51,168 nt of DNA from Spirabiliibacterium mucosae (GTDB lineage Bacteria > Pseudomonadota > Gammaproteobacteria > Enterobacterales > Pasteurellaceae). Below, piece after piece: positions 47,034-51,168 of the stretch (positions within the stretch are counted from its first letter, which is position 1; each line of letters opens with the position of its first letter). The position numbers were made by a program, and so were the translations under genes. Below the pieces are notes generated by a model that saw nothing but the letters and a program-made list of their open reading frames with translations, did no database searches and was not told where the DNA came from. The stretch lies in assembly GCF_014884965.1 (NCBI RefSeq), contig NZ_JABTBO010000016.1, positions 1 to 51,168 on the forward strand. The letters run 5' to 3'.

Positions 47034-48497
47034 ATGCTTAGAATCGCCAAAGAGGCACTCACATTTGATGACGTGCTATTAGTGCCAGCACATTCAACTG
47101 TACTTCCCAACACTGCCGATTTAACCACCCATTTAACCAAAGACATCAAACTCAACATCCCTGTGCTTTCTGCCGCGATGGACACGGTGACCGAGACAAA
47201 ATTGGCCATTTCTCTTGCACAAGAAGGCGGTATTGGCTTTATCCATAAAAACATGAGCATTGAGCGCCAAGCTGACCGCGTGCGCAAAGTGAAAAAATTT
47301 GAAAGCGGTATCGTAACGGATCCGATCACTGTTCGCCCAGAGATGAGTTTGCGTGATTTAGCTGCATTGAGCAAGAAAAACGGCTTTGCAGGCTATCCTG
47401 TTACTACTGAAGATGGTGATTTGGTTGGCATTGTCACCGGTCGTGATGTGCGCTTTGTCACTGATTTAGATCGTCCAGTAAGTGCGGTGATGACACCTAA
47501 AGAGCGCCTCGTTACCGTGAAAGAGCATCGCCCGCGCGAAGAGGCCTTTTCACTGATGCACCAACACCGCATTGAAAAAGTGCTGGTGGTCAACGATGCA
47601 TTCAAACTGGTGGGCATGATCACCTTAAAAGACTACCAAAAAGCCGAAAGCAAACCGAATGCCTGTAAAGACCAATACGGCCGCTTGCGTGTGGGTGCCG
47701 CTGTCGGCGCCGCACCCGGCAATGAAGAGCGCATTGACGCCTTAGTGGCTGCTGGTGTTGACGTGCTATTGATCGACAGCTCCCACGGCCACTCTGAAGG
47801 CGTGCTTGAACGTGTACGCGCTGCACGGGCTAAATACCCTGATTTGCCAATTGTAGCAGGCAACGTGGCCACCGCGGCAGGCGCCATCGCCTTGGCGGAC
47901 GCGGGGGCAAGTGCGGTTAAAGTGGGCATTGGCCCTGGTTCAATTTGCACCACCCGCATTGTCACCGGCGTTGGCGTGCCGCAAATCACCGCGATTGCCG
48001 ATGCCGCCGAAGCGTTGAAAGACCGCGGCATTCCTGTGATTGCTGATGGCGGCATCCGCTACTCAGGTGACTTGGCCAAAGCCATCGCCGCAGGTGCTAG
48101 CTGCGTGATGGTCGGCTCGATGCTCGCGGGCACCGAGGAAGCACCAGGGGAAATCGAACTCTTCCAAGGCCGTGCGTTTAAATCCTACCGCGGCATGGGC
48201 TCACTGGGTGCGATGACCAAAGGCTCAAGCGATCGCTACTTCCAATCCGACAACGCTGCCGACAAACTCGTGCCAGAAGGCATTGAAGGGCGCATTCCTT
48301 ACAAAGGCTATTTGAAAGAGATCATCCACCAACAAATGGGCGGCTTGCGCTCGTGCATGGGCTTAACTGGCTGCGCCACGATTGAAGACCTGCGCACCAA
48401 AGCGCAATTCGTGCGCATCAGCGGCGCCGGCATCACCGAAAGCCACGTGCATGATGTCACCATCACCAAAGAAGCACCGAATTATCGCATGGGGTAA
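47034..48497 (+). CDS. guaB: Inosine-5'-monophosphate dehydrogenase
   Basis: Oxidises IMP to XMP, the first step to GMP. It has 487 residues from ATG 47034 ([16 protein letters not shown]), with GAGAG upstream. A TIM barrel with the catalytic C305 in [13 protein letters not shown], the same number as in E. coli, is interrupted by a Bateman module of two CBS domains (about 95-205). guaA follows after about 200 bases that contain a terminator hairpin. Confidence 0.97.
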   Translation: MLRIAKEALTFDDVLLVPAHSTVLPNTADLTTHLTKDIKLNIPVLSAAMDTVTETKLAISLAQEGGIGFIHKNMSIERQADRVRKVKKFESGIVTDPITVRPEMSLRDLAALSKKNGFAGYPVTTEDGDLVGIVTGRDVRFVTDLDRPVSAVMTPKERLVTVKEHRPREEAFSLMHQHRIEKVLVVNDAFKLVGMITLKDYQKAESKPNACKDQYGRLRVGAAVGAAPGNEERIDALVAAGVDVLLIDSSHGHSEGVLERVRAARAKYPDLPIVAGNVATAAGAIALADAGASAVKVGIGPGSICTTRIVTGVGVPQITAIADAAEALKDRGIPVIADGGIRYSGDLAKAIAAGASCVMVGSMLAGTEEAPGEIELFQGRAFKSYRGMGSLGAMTKGSSDRYFQSDNAADKLVPEGIEGRIPYKGYLKEIIHQQMGGLRSCMGLTGCATIEDLRTKAQFVRISGAGITESHVHDVTITKEAPNYRMG

Positions 48498-48503
48498 AAC
48501 GAA

Positions 48504-48532
48504 AACCGCACTTTAGTATTTAAAGTGCGGTT
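48504..48532 (+). terminator. Hairpin from paired uptake sequences after guaB
   Basis: AACCGCACTTTA and its complement around GTAT, followed by TT-G-ATTTT. It probably ends guaB transcription in part, since guaA lies downstream on the same strand. Confidence 0.6.
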
Positions 48533-48571
48533 GATTTTGAGAGTTGCTATTAGATATAAGGCGCAAACGAT

Positions 48572-48672
48572 ATGAAAAAATTTACTATTGTCGCCAAGGT
48601 GCGTTTGCAATCTATAAAAAAGAAGGCTTGCAAGTGCTGAAAACCTCGCCATGCCAAGCCAACAAAAAATAA
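48572..48672 (+). pseudogene. Possible small gene between guaB and guaA, frameshifted
   Basis: Not recognised. ATG 48572 opens MKKFTIVAK. After one missing base near 48599 the frame would read AFAIYKKEGLQVLKTSPCQ to a stop at 48670-48672, for about 33 residues. The second part looks coding in its codon pattern. GCAAACG and CGTTTGC form an inverted repeat across the start. It could be a real small gene hit by an assembly error or non-coding sequence. Confidence 0.25.
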
Positions 48673-48695
48673 TATTTTAATCAATAGAGATCATA

Positions 48696-50270
48696 ATGAA
48701 TAACATCCACAACGACAAAATCCTTATCCTCGACTTTGGTTCGCAATATACACAATTGATCGCCCGACGCATTCGTGAAATCGGTGTTTATTGTGAGCTG
48801 TGGGCGTGGGACGTTTCCGAGCAAGACATCCGCGATTTCAACCCGAAAGGCATCATTCTTTCAGGCGGGCCGGAGAGCACCACGGAAGAAAACAGCCCGC
48901 GTGCGCCAGAGTATGTCTTCAACGCCGGCGTGCCCGTGCTGGGCATTTGCTACGGCATGCAAACCATGGCGATGCAACTCGGCGGCTTGACCGAAACCTC
49001 CGACCACCGCGAGTTTGGCTATGCCCAAGTGGCGCTTGAAAACCCAACCGCACTTTTTGCGAATATGCAAGACGCGCAAAGTGACGCTGGGGGCGCGCTG
49101 CTGGATGTGTGGATGAGCCACGGTGATAAAGTCACCCGCTTACCAGCGAATTTTAGCGTGGCAGGGACTACTACCACCTGCCCAATTGCTGCCATGGCCG
49201 ACGAGCAGCGCCATTTTTACGGCGTGCAATTCCACCCAGAAGTGACCCACACCAAAAGCGGCTTGACGTTGCTCACCAACTTTGTGGAAAACATCTGCGG
49301 CTGCGCGCGCGAGTGGACAGCCGAAAACATTATTGAAGACGCCGTGGCGCGCATCAAAGCGCAAGTTGGCGATGATCAAGTTATTTTAGGGCTCTCAGGG
49401 GGCGTGGACTCCTCCGTGACCGCACTTTTACTCCACCGCGCGATTGGCAAAAACCTCCACTGCGTGTTTGTCGACAACGGCTTGCTGCGCCTTAACGAAG
49501 CCGAGCAAGTGATGGCGATGTTTGGCGACAAATTTGGGCTCAATATTATTCACGTCAACGCTGAAGAGCGCTTTTTAAACGCGCTCAAAGGCGTGGCCGA
49601 GCCGGAAGCCAAGCGCAAAATCATCGGCAAAGTGTTTGTCGATGTGTTCGATGAAGAGTCCCACAAACTCAGCAACGTCAAATGGCTCGCGCAAGGCACC
49701 ATCTACCCTGATGTGATTGAATCCGCCGCCAGCAAAACCGGCAAAGCCCATGTGATCAAATCCCACCACAATGTGGGTGGCTTGCCAGATTACATGAAAC
49801 TCGGCTTGGTTGAACCACTGAAAGAGTTGTTCAAAGACGAAGTGCGCAAAATCGGCCTTGCCCTCGGCTTGCCGCATGACATGCTGATGCGCCACCCTTT
49901 CCCAGGCCCTGGCCTTGGTGTGCGCGTGCTTGGCGAGGTGAAAAAAGAATACTGCGACATTCTCCGCCGCGCCGACGCGATCTTTATCGAAGAGCTGCAC
50001 AACGCCGATTGGTACCACAAAGTCAGCCAAGCCTTCACCGTCTTTTTGCCAGTGAAATCCGTCGGCGTAATGGGCGACGGGCGCAAATACGACTGGGTTG
50101 TGTCTATCCGCGCGGTGCAAACCATCGACTTCATGACCGCTCACTGGGCACACCTGCCATACGAGCTACTCGGCAAAGTGTCCAACCGCATCATCAACGA
50201 AGTCAACGGCATCTCCCGCGTCACCTACGACATCAGCGGCAAACCACCGGCTACGATTGAGTGGGAGTAG
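48696..50270 (+). CDS. guaA: GMP synthase (glutamine-hydrolysing)
   Basis: Converts XMP to GMP with ATP and glutamine. It has 524 residues. The class I amidotransferase domain (about 5-200) has C85 in GICYGMQ and the HPEV motif. The ATP-pyrophosphatase domain has the PP-loop LSGGVDSS, and the dimerisation domain ends KPPATIEWE. The 3' end of guaA is a reported insertion site for genomic islands, and the DNA directly after its stop turns AT-rich and carries a retron. Confidence 0.97.
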   Translation: MNNIHNDKILILDFGSQYTQLIARRIREIGVYCELWAWDVSEQDIRDFNPKGIILSGGPESTTEENSPRAPEYVFNAGVPVLGICYGMQTMAMQLGGLTETSDHREFGYAQVALENPTALFANMQDAQSDAGGALLDVWMSHGDKVTRLPANFSVAGTTTTCPIAAMADEQRHFYGVQFHPEVTHTKSGLTLLTNFVENICGCAREWTAENIIEDAVARIKAQVGDDQVILGLSGGVDSSVTALLLHRAIGKNLHCVFVDNGLLRLNEAEQVMAMFGDKFGLNIIHVNAEERFLNALKGVAEPEAKRKIIGKVFVDVFDEESHKLSNVKWLAQGTIYPDVIESAASKTGKAHVIKSHHNVGGLPDYMKLGLVEPLKELFKDEVRKIGLALGLPHDMLMRHPFPGPGLGVRVLGEVKKEYCDILRRADAIFIEELHNADWYHKVSQAFTVFLPVKSVGVMGDGRKYDWVVSIRAVQTIDFMTAHWAHLPYELLGKVSNRIINEVNGISRVTYDISGKPPATIEWE

Positions 50271-50468
50271 ATGAAAACAGGCGTTAAAGCCTTATAAATG
50301 GCTATTTTATGAGTTCTGTGTTTGTAAAATGATGAAGGTTTTAATAAGTATATTCTATATTTAATCACCCATTTTAAGTGATTATTAATATATTTAGTAA
50401 TGTTATAGCAAAAATAATAGAATATCATCATGTAATTTATGATGAGAAAGATTTTTGCTTCCATAAAT
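50271..50468. other. AT-rich gene-free stretch between guaA and the retron
   Basis: No gene was seen. The base composition drops sharply compared with guaA. A weak hairpin (AGCC/GGCT, 50288-50304) may end guaA transcription. ATCATCATG and its near-complement around TAATTTATGATGA form a small hairpin near 50425-50445. No uptake sequences occur from here to the window end. Confidence 0.5.
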
Positions 50469-50496
50469 TTGAAATCACTTTTATATTTTTTATCAT
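50469..50496 (+). promoter_or_regulatory. Candidate promoter of the retron
   Basis: TTGAAA (50469-50474), a 16-base spacer and TATCAT (50491-50496). Transcription would start about 30 bases before the a1 repeat. Confidence 0.45.
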
Positions 50497-50522
50497 TGAA
50501 AGATTTAAAAAAAGGAGCTACA

Positions 50523-50615
50523 ATGAATGAAGGCGTGTGGTTAGAATTTTACTTGCGTTTCGCAAGTGTTGATTTAAATGTGAGGCTTGCTTGCCTCGTT
50601 TCTCAATTTTTATGA
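50523..50615 (+). CDS. 30-codon open frame overlapping the retron msr, with a strong ribosome site
   Basis: AAAGGAG (50511-50517) stands five bases before ATG 50523. The frame MNEGVWLEFYLRFASVDLN runs through the a1 repeat and both msr hairpins and stops at 50613. It may be coincidental, or it may mark translation of the leader that affects the folding of the retron RNA. The sequence is constrained by RNA structure, so coding evidence is weak. Confidence 0.25.
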   Translation: MNEGVWLEFYLRFASVDLNVRLACLVSQFL

Positions 50616-50664
50616 ACTATGTACTTTGTATGTGTTTTATATGTAAAGAGTAACCACACGCTTT
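50530..50664 (+). ncRNA. Retron non-coding RNA (msr-msd)
   Basis: Template and primer RNA for a retron reverse transcriptase. The a1 repeat GCGTGTGGTTA (50533-50543) and the a2 repeat TAACCACACGC (50651-50661) are perfect complements and can extend by three weaker pairs. A G follows TTA at 50544, where the 2'-5' branch would form. The msr then has a stem ACTTGCG/CGCAAGT with a TTT loop (50551-50567) and a stem GAGGC/GCCTC (50582-50597). The msd is about 50600-50650 and AT-rich, with CTC/GAG closing a long weak stem. The reverse transcriptase gene starts 12 bases after a2. The structure was found by eye. Confidence 0.88.
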
Positions 50665-50673
50665 TTTATTGTT

Positions 50674-51168
50674 ATGAATAATTATAAATTTGCACGAGAG
50701 GAATTAGCTAGATTAATAGGCGTTGACCTTAAAAAGATTACCTATGTGCTGTTTAAAGCGAGAATAGAAAACTTATATTCATCATTTAAAATTCCTAAGA
50801 AAAATGGAGAATATAGAGTTATTGACACACCTAGCGATAAGTTAAAATGGATTCAAAAAATTAAGCGAAAAATTATATAAAATCCATGTTGATTATATAA
50901 CAAAAACGGTATAAAGACAAATCTATCTCATGGCTTTGAGAAAACAAAGTATAATAACAAATGCTTACTGTCATAAAATAAAAATATTTACTGAATGTAG
51001 ACATTTCAGATTTCTTTCATCTTTCAATTTCGGAAGAGTTCTCGGTTACTTCTCTAAAAGTCGAGAGTTTATGTTTTCTAAAGAAGTTTCCACAATAATT
51101 GCTCAGTTAGTATGCTATAAGGGAAAGTTACCTCAAGGAGCACCAACATCTCCTATAGTTTCAAATTT
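50674..51168 (+). CDS. Retron reverse transcriptase, N-terminal part (cut by window edge, several frameshifts)
   Basis: Reverse transcriptase that copies the msd into msDNA. The first frame starts at ATG 50674 (MNNYKFAREELARLIG) and contains FKIPKKNGEYRVIDTPS and LKWIQKIKRK, then stops at 50878. The protein continues across other frames: IHVDYITKT, IKTNLSHGFEK, SIITNAYCH, then SSFNFGRVLGYF and KLPQGAPTSPIVSN. NAYCH (50960-50974) is the NAxxH motif specific to retron enzymes, and PQGAPTSP (51131-51154) is the conserved RT motif. The YxDD catalytic motif would lie beyond the window. About five or six single-base shifts at A, T or G runs are needed to read it through. Real decay and assembly error are both possible. 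Confidence 0.85.

Noticed and set aside
48530-48695. PurR box or purine riboswitch before guaA
   Set aside because: CGCAAACG gives one good half-site only, and no conserved purine riboswitch core was seen.
50651-50670. a2 repeat plus T run as an ordinary terminator
   Set aside because: Its partner lies 107 bases upstream and encloses msr hairpins next to a retron RT, so the retron a1/a2 reading explains it better, although some termination there is possible.

Overview
The window reads as a Pasteurellaceae chromosome (gamma-proteobacteria). Dozens of copies of the Haemophilus-type DNA uptake sequence (AAGTGCGGT and its complement) are scattered through the core genes. Many gene neighbourhoods match Haemophilus or E. 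coli: nlpC-ihfA-pheT-pheS, mdh/argR/yfcH, nrdA-nrdB-yfaE, fabA-ycbZ-matP. By eye the core is about half GC, high for this family. The two ends are AT-rich and lack uptake sequences, which suggests acquired DNA.

Layout. 1-0.7 kb: start of a DNA cytosine-5 methyltransferase and a broken tyrosine integrase remnant beside tRNA-Leu(CAA) (877-961). 1.1-4.95 kb: lptG-lptF (LPS export), divergent from pepA. 4.98-5.34 kb: tmRNA, followed by about 0.5 kb of repeat-rich DNA that looks like an old integration site. 5.8-12.4 kb: small genes, carbonic anhydrase, nlpC, ihfA, pheT-pheS and fabA. 12.4-18 kb: Lon-like ycbZ, a tiny membrane protein, matP (with a matS-like site in its promoter), a periplasmic HtrA protease, a DUF2301 protein and a MOSC protein. 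18-24.5 kb: nrdA-nrdB-yfaE, a FAH-family hydrolase, mltB, ycgL and minC. 24.6-26.7 kb: entericidin-like lipoprotein, zinc-ribbon protein, ndk and sohB. 26.8-33.4 kb: a complete trp operon (trpE-G-D-CF-B-A) with a TrpR-operator-like promoter, then tyrP. 34.7-37.3 kb: OLD-family ATPase ybjD and lysine exporter lysO. 37.3-40.8 kb: a molybdate/tungstate-type ABC transporter (molABC-like) translationally coupled to a SAM methyltransferase, with a ModE-like operator. 40.9-50.3 kb: mdh, argR, yfcH, mrcB (PBP1B), an AEC transporter, guaB and guaA. 50.3 kb to the end: AT-rich DNA carrying a retron.

The most interesting element is the retron just after guaA. It has a non-coding RNA with perfect 11-base a1/a2 inverted repeats (50533-50543 and 50651-50661), a candidate branching G after TTA, two msr hairpins and an msd region. 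A reverse transcriptase reading frame starts 12 bases later and carries the retron-specific NAxxH motif and a PQGAPTSP motif. The gene runs off the window and is interrupted by several homopolymer-length shifts. Its effector gene is not in view.

Single-base homopolymer shifts also break pheT, ihfA, mdh, trpD and ybjD. At least pheT should be essential, so many of these are probably assembly errors. That leaves open whether the retron and the methyltransferase are intact.
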